NCBI GenBank assembly: GCA_902474645.1
Contig: CABRWN010000017.1
Coordinates: forward strand, 1-19,370
Origin: an uncultured Collinsella sp.
Lineage (GTDB): Bacteria; Actinomycetota; Coriobacteriia; Coriobacteriales; Coriobacteriaceae
DNA: 19,370 nucleotides
Direction: 5' to 3'
The stretch's first letter is position 1. Every line of letters starts with the position of its first letter. The notes beneath the pieces were generated by a model. It saw nothing but the letters and a program-made list of their open reading frames with translations. It was not told the DNA's origin and ran no database searches. Positions 7,061 to 14,422 of this stretch are shown piece by piece. Both the position numbers and the translations under genes were made by a program.

Positions 7061-8143
7061 TTGAAGAAAAGCAATCTGGGCTATGTGCTGGTGCTGGTCG
7101 CCGCGCTTATGTGGGGCAGCATCGGAATCTTTGTAAACGGCATCTCGGCCATGGGCGTTTCGTCCCAGAGCATGGCTGCCTTTCGCTTGTTGGTCGGAGC
7201 GCTTGTCTTGGCGCCGGTCCTGATGTTCATGGGCTGCCGTCCGGGTGAGGGGTCTACCGTGGCTCAGGGTCCGCTGGCCCTGTTCAAGGCAAGCCCTAAA
7301 GAGCTTGTTCCCTGCGCGCTTGTCGGTATCGTCGGTTTGGCCGCCGCAAACACCTGCTATTACGAGTGCATGCGCGAGGTGGGTATGTCTACGGCCTCGG
7401 TGCTGCTCTACACCTCGCCGGTGTTTGGCGTCATGCTCGGCCGCGTGCTTTATCGCGAGGACGTGACCCCCAACAAGCTCGTTGCCATTGTCTTTAACAT
7501 CGTTGGCTGCGTGCTTGCGGTGACCAATGGCGACCTTTCCGGTTTTCATTTTTCGGTTTGGGGCGTCACGTCAGGCGTGATTGCAGGCCTTTGTGGTGCG
7601 TCGCTCGCGGTGTTTAGCCGAATAGCAACCAAGACGGTCCACCCGCTGGCTGTCACGTTTTGGGGCTTTGTTTTTGGCGGTGCGGTTATGGCTGCCATCG
7701 CGGCTCCGTGGCCGGATGTCGCCGCGGCAATGTCGCCACAGCTGCTATTGCTGTTCCTTGGCTTTGGACTCATCCCCACAGCCGTGGCTTACATCTTATA
7801 TATGCAGGGTCTGTCCATGGGGCTCGAGACGTCGAAAGTTCCCGTCGTAATGTCATTCGAGACAGTCGTCACCGTACTGGTGGGCATTGGTGTCTATGCC
7901 GAGCCCGCCGGCGCGATCAAGGTCCTGGGCATTGTGCTGGTGCTCGCGTCCATCCTGATCATGAACACCGACTTCTCCAAGCTGCGCAACAGTGTGTTTG
8001 TCGGCCATGTCATTGAGAGCATGACCTTTAAGCCCAACGCGTGGTGGACCGAAAAATCTCAGGACATGGATCTGTTTAAGGAGCGCACCGGCATCGCGCT
8101 GGAGCCCACCGTACAGGAAAGCCCCTGGTACTTCGTGCGATAG
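7061..8143 (+). CDS. EamA/DMT-family transporter (10 TM) with a C-terminal tail
   Basis: A 360-residue membrane protein of the drug/metabolite transporter superfamily with two EamA repeats, about ten hydrophobic helices, beginning KKSNLGYVLVLVAALMWGSIG and including CYYECMREVGMSTASVLLYTSP, a typical EamA segment. Relatives export amino acids or other metabolites. The start is TTG at 7061, because AGGAGG precedes it by 5 bases; the GTG at 7025 lacks a ribosome site and falls about where transcription would begin. After the last helix (ILIMNTDF) comes a tail of about 55 residues rich in charged and aromatic residues (ending ESPWYFVR), longer than usual. Its place between the SIS and PTS genes, with related operator sequence, suggests export of a product such as the released amine; this is inference. 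Confidence 0.87.
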   Translation: MKKSNLGYVLVLVAALMWGSIGIFVNGISAMGVSSQSMAAFRLLVGALVLAPVLMFMGCRPGEGSTVAQGPLALFKASPKELVPCALVGIVGLAAANTCYYECMREVGMSTASVLLYTSPVFGVMLGRVLYREDVTPNKLVAIVFNIVGCVLAVTNGDLSGFHFSVWGVTSGVIAGLCGASLAVFSRIATKTVHPLAVTFWGFVFGGAVMAAIAAPWPDVAAAMSPQLLLLFLGFGLIPTAVAYILYMQGLSMGLETSKVPVVMSFETVVTVLVGIGVYAEPAGAIKVLGIVLVLASILIMNTDFSKLRNSVFVGHVIESMTFKPNAWWTEKSQDMDLFKERTGIALEPTVQESPWYFVR

Positions 8144-8220
8144 GGGATTGGCGAGGCGTCTGATCGGGTGTCGACAAGACAGTGCCGACCTGCCCAGCCC
8201 CCACGTTTCAAGTACGTTAA

Positions 8221-8255
8221 ACCCGCGAACGGTCGATTTTCACCCGCGAACGGTC
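8221..8255. repeat. Phased 14-bp direct repeat upstream of the PTS operon
   Basis: ACCCGCGAACGGTC occurs at 8221-8234 and again, identical, at 8242-8255, a 21-bp period (two helical turns). It lies just upstream of AT-rich promoter DNA. An activator binding two faces-aligned sites would produce this pattern. No third copy was seen in the window. Confidence 0.6.
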
Positions 8256-8280
8256 TTTATACTAATTAGCAATATAAGCA

Positions 8281-8309
8281 ACGTATAAGACGTTATAATG
8301 ACCATAACG
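8281..8309. promoter_or_regulatory. PTS operon -10 region with candidate GntR-2 operator
   Basis: AGACGTTATA (8288-8297) is identical to 15109-15118 in the gntR-2 promoter and overlaps a good -10, TATAAT (8294-8299). The inverted arms CGTTAT and ATAACG (8291-8296 and 8304-8309) flank a 7-bp spacer. A repressor here would cover the -10 box. The -35 position is poor, consistent with a regulated promoter. A second possible -10, TATACT, is at 8258. Confidence 0.5.
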
Positions 8310-8325
8310 AAAAGGAGGAGGCAAG

Positions 8326-9252
8326 ATGAATCAGATCATTCTCGCATCTCATGGCGGCCTGGCCGCAGGCGCCAAAGACACGCTCGAGATGGTTCTCGGC
8401 GACGTGTCGAACGTCCACGTCGTGTCGCTTGCTCGTGACGACAAGGAGCCCATCACCAACAAGGTGGACGCCATGATCGCCACGTTCAACGCGGACGACA
8501 CCGTCTATGTGCTGACCGATATGCTCGGCAGCTCGGTCAACAACAACATGGTCGAGCTTTCCAAGAACGGCACGAAGTTCACGGTTGTCAGCGGTTTCAA
8601 CATCCCGCTGGCACTCACGCTCGCTATGAGCCCCGTCCCCATCAAGGGCGCCGAGCTCGCGGCCCTCATCAACGAGGCCCGCACCGGTCTGACCAACCCC
8701 AACGCACCGGTCGAGGATGCCCCCGCAGCTCCCGCCAAGAAGGCCAAGGCGCCCCGTCACAGCTCCGGCCCCGCCAAGATCGTCCTCGCACGTCTTGACT
8801 ACCGTCTGCTGCACGGCCAGGTCGTCTTTACCTGGACCACCAAGGTTCAGGCCGAGCGCATCATCGTCGTCGACAACGCTGCCGCCAACGATGACATCAA
8901 GAAGGGCGCTCTTAAGCTGGCCAAGCCCCAGGGCGTGCGCCTGAACGTCTTCACCGTCGAGCGTGCCCTCGCCAAGATGGACAAGCTCAACACCCTCGGC
9001 GAGCGCGTCATGTTCGTCTTTGGCAACACGGCCGAGATGCTGCAGTTCTGCCAGGGCTACAAGCTCGACGCCATCAACCTGGGCGCCACCGCCAACCACG
9101 ACGGCGCCGATCAGGTCGGCGGCAAGGACAGCTCCGTCTTCTTCGACGCCGCCCAGAAGGCCGACGTCAACCAGCTGCTCGACATGGGCATCAAGCTCTA
9201 TGTCCAGCAGACCCCTACGTATCAGAGCGTCGACATCGACGCCAAGCTGTAA
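8326..9252 (+). CDS. PTS mannose-family EIIAB fusion protein
   Basis: A 308-residue cytoplasmic phosphotransfer subunit. Residues 1-126 are EIIA of the mannose-fructose-sorbose family, with phospho-His9 in ILASHGG. A linker rich in Ala, Pro and Lys (about 127-149) joins EIIB, which starts KIVLARLDYRLLHGQV with phospho-His163. Phosphate passes from HPr to His9, to His163, then to the incoming sugar. The fusion is like ManX of E. coli, while Salmonella gfr systems encode A and B separately. The ribosome site AAAGGAGGAG is strong. It is first in an operon with IIC (36 bp gap) and IID. C-ending codons dominate, as in highly expressed genes. Confidence 0.95.
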   Translation: MNQIILASHGGLAAGAKDTLEMVLGDVSNVHVVSLARDDKEPITNKVDAMIATFNADDTVYVLTDMLGSSVNNNMVELSKNGTKFTVVSGFNIPLALTLAMSPVPIKGAELAALINEARTGLTNPNAPVEDAPAAPAKKAKAPRHSSGPAKIVLARLDYRLLHGQVVFTWTTKVQAERIIVVDNAAANDDIKKGALKLAKPQGVRLNVFTVERALAKMDKLNTLGERVMFVFGNTAEMLQFCQGYKLDAINLGATANHDGADQVGGKDSSVFFDAAQKADVNQLLDMGIKLYVQQTPTYQSVDIDAKL

Positions 9253-9288
9253 TCAACCAGGCTTTTGCCTGACTGAAAGGAGAAGGGT

Positions 9289-10083
9289 ATGAATACGTTC
9301 ATCAGTGCGGTGCTCGTCGGCCTCGTCGGCGTGTTCTGCATGTGGGACTCCCGCCTGCTCGGTCGTCTTAACTTCGAGCAGCCCCTCGTTGGCGCTACGC
9401 TCGTCGGTCTGCTGCTGGGCGATGTGCCCACCGGCCTTGCCGTCGGTGCCGCCGTCGAGCTCGTGTCCATGGGCCTGGTGCAGGTCGGCGCTGCCGTTCC
9501 GCCCGATATGGTCCTGGGCGGCATCGTGGCCGCTGCCTTTGCGTGCCTGACCGATGCTTCCGCCGAGACCGCCATGACGATCGCCATCCCGGTCGCCGTC
9601 CTGGGTCAGCTCCTCGGCATCGTGTTCCGTTCCATCATCGCCGCCCTCACCCATGTGGCAGATAGCGCGATCGATAACGGAAAGTTCAAGACCGCCTACC
9701 GTATGCACATCTGCGCCGGCTCCGGTCTGTACGCCATCATGTACTTCCTGCCGATCTTCCTCGCCGTCTTTGTTGGCACCGACCTGGTTCAGGCCATCGT
9801 CAACATGGTTCCCGAGTGGCTGTCCACTGGTCTTAACGTTTCGACCAAGATCATGACCGCCTACGGCTTGGCCCTGCTGCTCACCATGATGATCAAGAAA
9901 GGTATGACTCCGTTCCTGTTCATCGGTTTCCTGCTCGCCGCTTACCTCAACCTGTCCGTCATCGCGGTCGCTCTGATCGGTGTGTGCCTGGCTGTCGTCT
10001 TCATGGGCTTCAAGTTCAACGGTTCCCATGCAGCCGCCGGTGTCGATTCCGACTACGATCCGCTCGAAGACGACGAAGACTAA
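9289..10083 (+). CDS. PTS mannose-family EIIC permease subunit
   Basis: A 264-residue membrane subunit of the EII-Sor (PF03609) type that, with IID, forms the sugar channel. GDVPTGLAVGAAVELVSMG followed by VGAAVPPD (about 44-72) is the diagnostic segment of the family. Several hydrophobic helices follow, and the C-terminus is acidic (DYDPLEDDED). ATG follows GAAAGGAGAAGGGT. It ends 13 bp before the IID start. Substrate class (mannose-type hexose versus hexosyl-amine) cannot be read from the sequence alone. Confidence 0.95.
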   Translation: MNTFISAVLVGLVGVFCMWDSRLLGRLNFEQPLVGATLVGLLLGDVPTGLAVGAAVELVSMGLVQVGAAVPPDMVLGGIVAAAFACLTDASAETAMTIAIPVAVLGQLLGIVFRSIIAALTHVADSAIDNGKFKTAYRMHICAGSGLYAIMYFLPIFLAVFVGTDLVQAIVNMVPEWLSTGLNVSTKIMTAYGLALLLTMMIKKGMTPFLFIGFLLAAYLNLSVIAVALIGVCLAVVFMGFKFNGSHAAAGVDSDYDPLEDDED

Positions 10084-10096
10084 GGAGGAACACACT

Positions 10097-10930
10097 ATGG
10101 CAACCGCAACCAAGGACGTGTCCCTGAACAAGAAGGTCAGCCAGTTCTTCTGGCGCTCCTGGGCCATCCAGGCCTCTTGGAACTACGAGCGTCAGATGAA
10201 CATGGGCTTCCTCTACGGCATGGTTCCCACGCTCGATCGCCTCTATCCGGACGAGTCCGACCCCAAGCAGCTCGCTGCTAAGAAAGAGGCTTACCACCGT
10301 CACATGGCGTTCTACAACTGCACCCCGCAGACGAGCGCCTTCGTCCTGGGCCTCGCCGCCTCCATGGAGGAGCAGTACGCCAAGGATCCCGAGAACTTCG
10401 ACCCCGATTCGATCAACGCGGTCAAGACTTCCCTCATGGGCCCGCTTTCCGGTATCGGTGACTCTCTCATGCAGGGCACCATCCGCGTTATCGCCTTTGG
10501 TCTGGGCGTGCAGCTGGCTCAGCAGGGCTCCATCATGGGCCCAATCCTGGCCATGCTCATCTCCATCGTCCCCTCTGTGCTGATCACTTGGTTCGCAGCC
10601 AAGATGGGCTACCAGGGTGGTCACGAGTACCTGAGCAAGCTTCAGGGCGGCGACCTCATGGAGAAGCTCATGTATGTCTGCGGCATCGTGGGTCTTATGT
10701 CCGTGGGCGGCATGATCGCCACGCTGATCGGCGCCACCACCCCGATGCAGTTCGCTGACGGCACCGTTGTGATCCAGGACATCCTGGACAGCATGATGCC
10801 CCAGATGATCTCCCTTGGCCTCACTGGCCTTATGTACTGGCTCATCAAGAAGAACGTCAACACCGGTTGGCTTCTCGTGATCGCCATCGTGGGCGGCATC
10901 GCCCTCTCCGCGGCCGGCATCCTGGCCTAG
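10097..10930 (+). CDS. PTS mannose-family EIID subunit
   Basis: A 277-residue membrane subunit of the EIID-AGA (PF03613) type. Typical segments are FWRSWAIQASWNYERQMNMGFLY near residues 18-40, NCTPQTSAFVLGL, and SLMGPLSGIGDSLMQGTIR in the middle, followed by C-terminal helices. It pairs with IIC to form the transport channel and is found only in mannose-family PTS. The start at 10097 follows TAAGGAGG, which overlaps the IIC stop codon, indicating coupled translation; an open frame from 9980 is overlap with IIC. The 199 bp to SIS-2 carries two hairpins, so SIS-2 may be partly separate in expression. Confidence 0.95.
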   Translation: MATATKDVSLNKKVSQFFWRSWAIQASWNYERQMNMGFLYGMVPTLDRLYPDESDPKQLAAKKEAYHRHMAFYNCTPQTSAFVLGLAASMEEQYAKDPENFDPDSINAVKTSLMGPLSGIGDSLMQGTIRVIAFGLGVQLAQQGSIMGPILAMLISIVPSVLITWFAAKMGYQGGHEYLSKLQGGDLMEKLMYVCGIVGLMSVGGMIATLIGATTPMQFADGTVVIQDILDSMMPQMISLGLTGLMYWLIKKNVNTGWLLVIAIVGGIALSAAGILA

Positions 10931-10963
10931 TCGCGACCAAGCGTCTAACCGCTTTCCCCGGGG

Positions 10964-10996
10964 AGCCTGCCTGGCATCCCATACCCCAGGCAGGCT
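10964..10996 (+). terminator. Hairpin after the PTS genes, possible attenuating terminator
   Basis: An 11-bp perfect stem (AGCCTGCCTGG with CCAGGCAGGCT) and an 11-base loop, 33 bp after the IID stop. It lacks a U-tract, so full termination is doubtful. It could instead protect the PTS message 3' end or reduce readthrough into SIS-2. Confidence 0.5.
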
Positions 10997-11008
10997 TCCA
11001 TCCCCAAA

Positions 11009-11039
11009 ATGCGACAATGGGACGGTCCCTTTGTCGCAT
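11009..11039. repeat. 31-bp palindrome upstream of SIS-2
   Basis: ATGCGACAA (11009-11017) pairs with TTGTCGCAT (11031-11039) around an inner GGGA/TCCC stem. It lies 91 bp before the SIS-2 start. It could be an operator, an RNA hairpin in the SIS-2 leader or a small dispersed repeat; sequence alone does not decide. Confidence 0.6.
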
Positions 11040-11129
11040 CCTTAACGGGCCGGCGACTCGGTCCAAATCACGGTAACCCTGCGTGCGTCCGGCAAAGTGA
11101 CGCCGCAAAAAATGAAAGGAATGTGTCAG

Positions 11130-12113
11130 ATGTACGAGATCGACCTTAACCTCCCTAAGCAGATCGTCGCTGACGTCCTGTCCAACCACGAGATCCACAG
11201 CGTCGCTTTCGTCGGCTGCGGTGCTTCCATGTCCGACCTTTACCCCGCCAAGTACTTCCTGGCCAACAACACGGACAAGCTGAACGTTCAGATCTTCACC
11301 GCTAACGAGTTCAACTACGACACGCCCTCCTGGGTCAACGAGCACACCTTCGTGATCACCTGCTCCCTCGGTGGCTCCACGCCCGAGACTGTCGAGGCCA
11401 ACAAGACCGCCAAGAAGCACAACTGCCCGGTCGTCTCCCTCACCAACAAGGCTGGCTCCGCTCTGACCGTCGACGCCGACCACGTCATCGTTCACGGCTT
11501 CCACGCCAACTATGCCGCCAAGGCCGAGAAGCCCGGCTATGCCATCGCTCTTGCTCTCGAGATCCTTCAGCAGACCGAGGGCTATGATCACTACGAGGAC
11601 ATGATCACCGGCCTCACCAACATTTTCGACCTGTGCGAGAACGCCGCTCAGCACTGCAAGAAGCTCGCCAAGAAGTTCGCCGAGGACTTCAAGGACGACA
11701 AGATGATCTACTTCATGGCTTCCGGTGCCTCCGAGAAGATGGCTTATTCTCACGCCGCCTTCCTGTTCACCGAGATGCAGTGGATCGATGCCGCCGCCTA
11801 CAACACCGGCGAGTACTTCCACGGCCCGTTCGAGGTTTCCACCGAGGGTAAGCCCTACGTCTTCTTCATGTCCGATGGCGCCACCCGTCCGATGGATGCC
11901 CGCGCCCTCACCTTCCTTGAGCGCATGGGCGCCAAGGTCGCTCTGATCGACTCCAAGGACTACGGCCTGGCTGACGCCGTGCCCGCAAGCGTCGTCACCT
12001 ACTTCAACCCGCTGCTGCACCTCGCCGTTATGCGCGAGTACGGCAACCAGATCGCCGAGGCCCGTCAGCACCCGCTGACCATGCGTCGCTACATGTGGAA
12101 GCTTTCCTACTAA
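11130..12113 (+). CDS. SIS-domain sugar-amine phosphate deglycase-like enzyme, SIS-2
   Basis: A 327-residue protein with two SIS domains, downstream of the PTS genes and so probably acting on the 6-phosphorylated product they import. Domain 1 has VAFVGCGASMSD (25-36) and SLGGSTPETVE (79-89). Domain 2 has Glu215 (TEMQW) and His231 in GEYFHGPFE, the Glu/His pair 16 apart known as catalytic in FraB and equivalent to GlmS E488/H504. The C-terminus MRRYMWKLSY matches SIS-1. Expected reaction: glycated amino acid 6-phosphate to sugar 6-phosphate plus amino acid. I placed the start at 11130 because AAAGGA lies 9 bases upstream; GTG at 11097 and ATG at 11121 are badly placed. Codon bias suggests high expression. 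AgaS-type deaminase/isomerase activity is the alternative. Confidence 0.87.
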   Translation: MYEIDLNLPKQIVADVLSNHEIHSVAFVGCGASMSDLYPAKYFLANNTDKLNVQIFTANEFNYDTPSWVNEHTFVITCSLGGSTPETVEANKTAKKHNCPVVSLTNKAGSALTVDADHVIVHGFHANYAAKAEKPGYAIALALEILQQTEGYDHYEDMITGLTNIFDLCENAAQHCKKLAKKFAEDFKDDKMIYFMASGASEKMAYSHAAFLFTEMQWIDAAAYNTGEYFHGPFEVSTEGKPYVFFMSDGATRPMDARALTFLERMGAKVALIDSKDYGLADAVPASVVTYFNPLLHLAVMREYGNQIAEARQHPLTMRRYMWKLSY

Positions 12114-12147
12114 TCACAAGTAAGTAGACCTTACGGGTTGATTGAGA

Positions 12148-12184
12148 GGGGATGGGGTTTGCGCCCCGTCCCCCTTTTTGCTTT
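12148..12184 (+). terminator. Rho-independent terminator after SIS-2
   Basis: A 10-bp G/C stem with one T-G pair (12148-12157 with 12164-12173), a 6-base loop and a CTTTTTGCTTTT tail. It ends the PTS/SIS-2 unit, so the HAD gene 16 bp later depends on readthrough or its own promoter. Confidence 0.88.
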
Positions 12185-12199
12185 TGAGAGGAGATGCGT

Positions 12200-12829
12200 A
12201 TGATCAAGGCAGTGCTGTTTGATATGGACGGTGTGCTGGTCGATACCGAGTGGTTCTACAACCGCCGCCGCGTGGCGTTTATGGAGGAGAAGGGGTTCCA
12301 CTTTGACGAGATCCCCGATCTTTCGGGGTCTAACGAGCCCGCCATTTGGGAGGCGCTGGTGCCCGACGATGTTGAGCTGCGCGAGCGCCTGCGCGTGGAG
12401 TACAAGCAGGTCTACAGCCCGGACCATCCCGTTCCGTATGCCGAGCTGCTCAACGAGCAGACGGAGCCGGTGATGCGTGAGCTGCACGAGCGCGGCTTGA
12501 AGTGTGCCATCGCGAGCTCGTCCTATCGTGAGCTGATCGACGAACTGGTGGAGATTGCCGGTATCGCCGACGTGCTGGACTACACCATCAGCGGCCATGA
12601 GTGCAGCGCGTTTAAGCCCGACCCCGAGATCTACCTGCGCGCCATGGAGGCGCTGGGGGTGGAGCCGGCCGAGTGCCTGGTTATCGAGGATTCGCCTTTG
12701 GGGATCGAGGCTGGCAAACGTTCCGGCGCCCGCGTCCTGGCGCTGCGTCCGCACGAGGGCGTCAACCTCGATCAATCGCGGGCCGATGCCGTTATCGATA
12801 ATCTGACCGACATTTTGGTCGCTTTGTAG
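12200..12829 (+). CDS. HAD-superfamily hydrolase, beta-phosphoglucomutase-like
   Basis: A 209-residue cytoplasmic HAD enzyme with a helical cap after motif I. Motif I is D8-M-D10-GVLVDTE (nucleophile Asp8, acid/base Asp10), motif II is Ser106-Ser107 in CAIASSS, motif III is Lys139 in KPDPEIY, and motif IV is E163-D164 in EDSPLGIEAG. This subgroup includes beta-phosphoglucomutase, sugar-phosphate phosphatases and phosphoglycolate phosphatase-like proteins, so the substrate is uncertain. Start at 12200 rather than the ATG at 12194, since GAGAGGAG ends only at 12193 and would be too close to the latter. A sugar-phosphate role next to the PTS genes is plausible but a terminator separates them. 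Confidence 0.87.
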   Translation: MIKAVLFDMDGVLVDTEWFYNRRRVAFMEEKGFHFDEIPDLSGSNEPAIWEALVPDDVELRERLRVEYKQVYSPDHPVPYAELLNEQTEPVMRELHERGLKCAIASSSYRELIDELVEIAGIADVLDYTISGHECSAFKPDPEIYLRAMEALGVEPAECLVIEDSPLGIEAGKRSGARVLALRPHEGVNLDQSRADAVIDNLTDILVAL

Positions 12830-12886
12830 TGTCAATCCGCCGCGAGAAGCACGGGTTCAAACGTTTTTTGCGGTGGACTGGCTCAA

Positions 12887-12920
12887 TTTGGTTTCGATTT
12901 TGATCCGTTTGGCTTCGATT
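12887..12920. repeat. 13-bp direct repeat with 21-bp period
   Basis: TTTGGTTTCGATT (12887-12899) and TTTGGCTTCGATT (12908-12920) differ at one base. They lie in the 355-bp gene-free stretch between the HAD gene and yitT, just before the large palindrome. Function unknown; may be chance or part of the repeat element. Confidence 0.4.
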
Positions 12921-12926
12921 CGGGCT

Positions 12927-13045
12927 AAGTGAGTAGACTTTTTGGCGCAGGCCGAGCACAATGCATATCTTCCTTTGTAAAACCGCAGGTCACAGGAGTG
13001 GCGGTTTTGGGTGTGCTCGGCAGATCGTAAAAAGTCTACTCACTT
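12927..13045. repeat. Nested three-tier palindrome between HAD gene and yitT
   Basis: Outer arms of 17 perfect bp (AAGTGAGTAGACTTTTT 12927-12943 with its complement 13029-13045), middle arms of 10 perfect bp (GCCGAGCACA 12951-12960 with 13012-13021), and inner arms of 8 perfect bp (AAAACCGC 12979-12986 with 13001-13008). The unit of 119 bp has the look of a non-autonomous palindromic mobile repeat or a structured RNA. The rest of the 355-bp gap holds the 21-bp-period repeat and a yitT -10 box. Confidence 0.75.
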
Positions 13046-13133
13046 GGAATTTTGCCCTTTGGTCGTGGGGGTTGCTGGTCCCGTTTTGGTTGTCGAGGGA
13101 GGTTGAATTGAAGCGCCCCCGCACGCTCCATGC

Positions 13134-13139
13134 TACAAT
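13134..13139 (+). promoter_or_regulatory. Candidate -10 box for yitT
   Basis: TACAAT in GCTACAATCGCGG, 46 bp before the GTG start. No good -35 at standard spacing; TTGAAG at 13108 is 20 bp away. Confidence 0.35.
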
Positions 13140-13184
13140 CGCGGGCATGCCCCACAACCACATCTGCCTTCGAAAGGAGCCTAC

Positions 13185-14192
13185 GTGGCGAACGCCATCG
13201 ACCAGCTCACGGACCGCGTGCTCGTGCTCGGCCGCCTCACCATCGTCCGCCGCGCCATTACTGCCGTGGCGGTCACAATTTCTGCCGTCCTCCAAACATT
13301 CCTGATCCAGGCGTTCATTCAGCCCGCCGACCTGCTTCCGAGCGGTCTCACCGGCGTCGCGGTCCTGCTCGATCGCGTTACCTCGCTGGGCGGCGTTCAC
13401 ATCGACATCTCGCTCGGCATGCTTGCGCTCAACATTCCCGTGGCGCTCCTATGCTGGAGCGGCATTAGCAAGCGCTTCGTCATCTTCTCGATGATGCAGG
13501 TCGTGCTCTCGTCGCTGTTCCTCAACGTCTTTCACTTCGCTCCATTTTTGGGCGACAAGATTATGCTCATCATTTTTGGCGGCGTGGTCTCGGGTCTGGG
13601 CGCTGCCATCGCGCTAAAGTCCGGCGCATCTACCGGCGGCACCGACTTTATCGCGCTGTGGGTCTCCAACCACACGGGCAAGACCATCTGGGGCGTTATC
13701 TTTGGTTTCAATTGCTTTATCCTGGCGATCTTTGGCTTTATGTTTGGCTGGGACAACGCGGCGTACTCCATCGTGTTCCAGTTTATTTCGACCAAGACCA
13801 TCGACAGCTTCTACCGCCGCTACGACCGTGTGACGTTGCAGATCACGACGCGCAAGGCAGACGAAGTCATGACCGCCTATGTTGACCATTTTCAGCACGG
13901 CATTAGCTGTGCCGAGGTCATCGGCGGATACAGCCGCGAAAAGATGTACCTGCTGCACGCCGTTGTCTCGACCTATGAGAGCCAGGACATTATCAAGCTG
14001 GTGTGCGACATTGATCCCGGTGCCGTGATCAATGTGTTCCACACGCTCAACTTTGTGGGCGGCTGGTGGGGCGGTCATGTCGACGAGCCCATGCCCACGG
14101 CCGTACCCGATCCCGACAAGCCCGCGCGCATGGCCAGCAGGCAGGCGCGCCTCAGCGAGCAGGATAGCCTGCAGCAGGACGACGGCAAGTAG
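13185..14192 (+). CDS. YitT-family membrane protein (DUF161 + DUF2179)
   Basis: A 335-residue protein of the YitT family. Residues about 20-215 form five or six membrane helices, with the family segments LPSGLTGVAVLLDRV and LKSGASTGGTDFIALWVS. The cytoplasmic DUF2179 domain follows at about 220-285 (RVTLQITTRKADEVM, then VINVFHTLNF). A polar tail of about 45 residues ends the protein. The transported or sensed molecule is unknown for the family. The start is GTG at 13185, with GAAAGGAG six bases before it. A strong hairpin follows the stop. Confidence 0.9.
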   Translation: MANAIDQLTDRVLVLGRLTIVRRAITAVAVTISAVLQTFLIQAFIQPADLLPSGLTGVAVLLDRVTSLGGVHIDISLGMLALNIPVALLCWSGISKRFVIFSMMQVVLSSLFLNVFHFAPFLGDKIMLIIFGGVVSGLGAAIALKSGASTGGTDFIALWVSNHTGKTIWGVIFGFNCFILAIFGFMFGWDNAAYSIVFQFISTKTIDSFYRRYDRVTLQITTRKADEVMTAYVDHFQHGISCAEVIGGYSREKMYLLHAVVSTYESQDIIKLVCDIDPGAVINVFHTLNFVGGWWGGHVDEPMPTAVPDPDKPARMASRQARLSEQDSLQQDDGK

Positions 14193-14236
14193 GGTTTTGG
14201 CATTTTGCCGGCCTGGCGCAATCCTGTCCACTTGAA

Positions 14237-14275
14237 CCTCCCGAAAGCCTCGTTGCTTTCGGGAGGCTCTCGTTT
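14237..14275 (+). terminator. Terminator after yitT
   Basis: A perfect 12-bp stem (CCTCCCGAAAGC with GCTTTCGGGAGG, loop CTCGTT) followed by CTCTCGTTT. The weak U-tract lowers certainty, but position 44 bp after the stop fits. Confidence 0.75.
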
Positions 14276-14316
14276 CAAGACTTTAGTCTGCTGGCCGCGC
14301 AGCGGCCAGCTTTAAA

Positions 14317-14335
14317 CCACCCGCTACGCGGGTGG
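14317..14335. repeat. IS left-end hairpin
   Basis: CCACCCGC and GCGGGTGG pair around TAC. The stem matches the outer part of the right-end hairpin, supporting its role as the TnpA recognition structure. Confidence 0.65.
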
Positions 14336-14355
14336 AGACAAACGGCTTTACAAAG

Positions 14356-14417
14356 CCACCCCTCCGACCGATATTGACGATTGTTCAGGCCGTCAAGAAT
14401 TCGAGTCGAAGGGGTGG
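14356..14417 (+). promoter_or_regulatory. tnpA: Stem-loop sequestering the tnpA ribosome binding site
   Basis: CCACCCCTCCGAC (14356-14368) pairs with GTCGAAGGGGTGG (14405-14417) with one mismatch, enclosing an inner TTGACG/CGTCAA stem. The right arm contains the GAAGGGG ribosome site, which ends 5 bases before the ATG. Salmonella IS200 is known to repress tnpA translation by a leader stem-loop that blocks ribosome binding; the same logic appears here. Confidence 0.6.
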
Positions 14418-14422
14418 TCGCC

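Noticed and set aside
8221..8255. Short CRISPR-like array
   Set aside because: Only two 14-bp repeats with a 7-bp spacer and no cas genes.
12961..13305. Plus-strand open frame of 114 codons across the yitT leader
   Set aside because: It runs through the large palindrome and overlaps the yitT start in another frame; no ribosome site.
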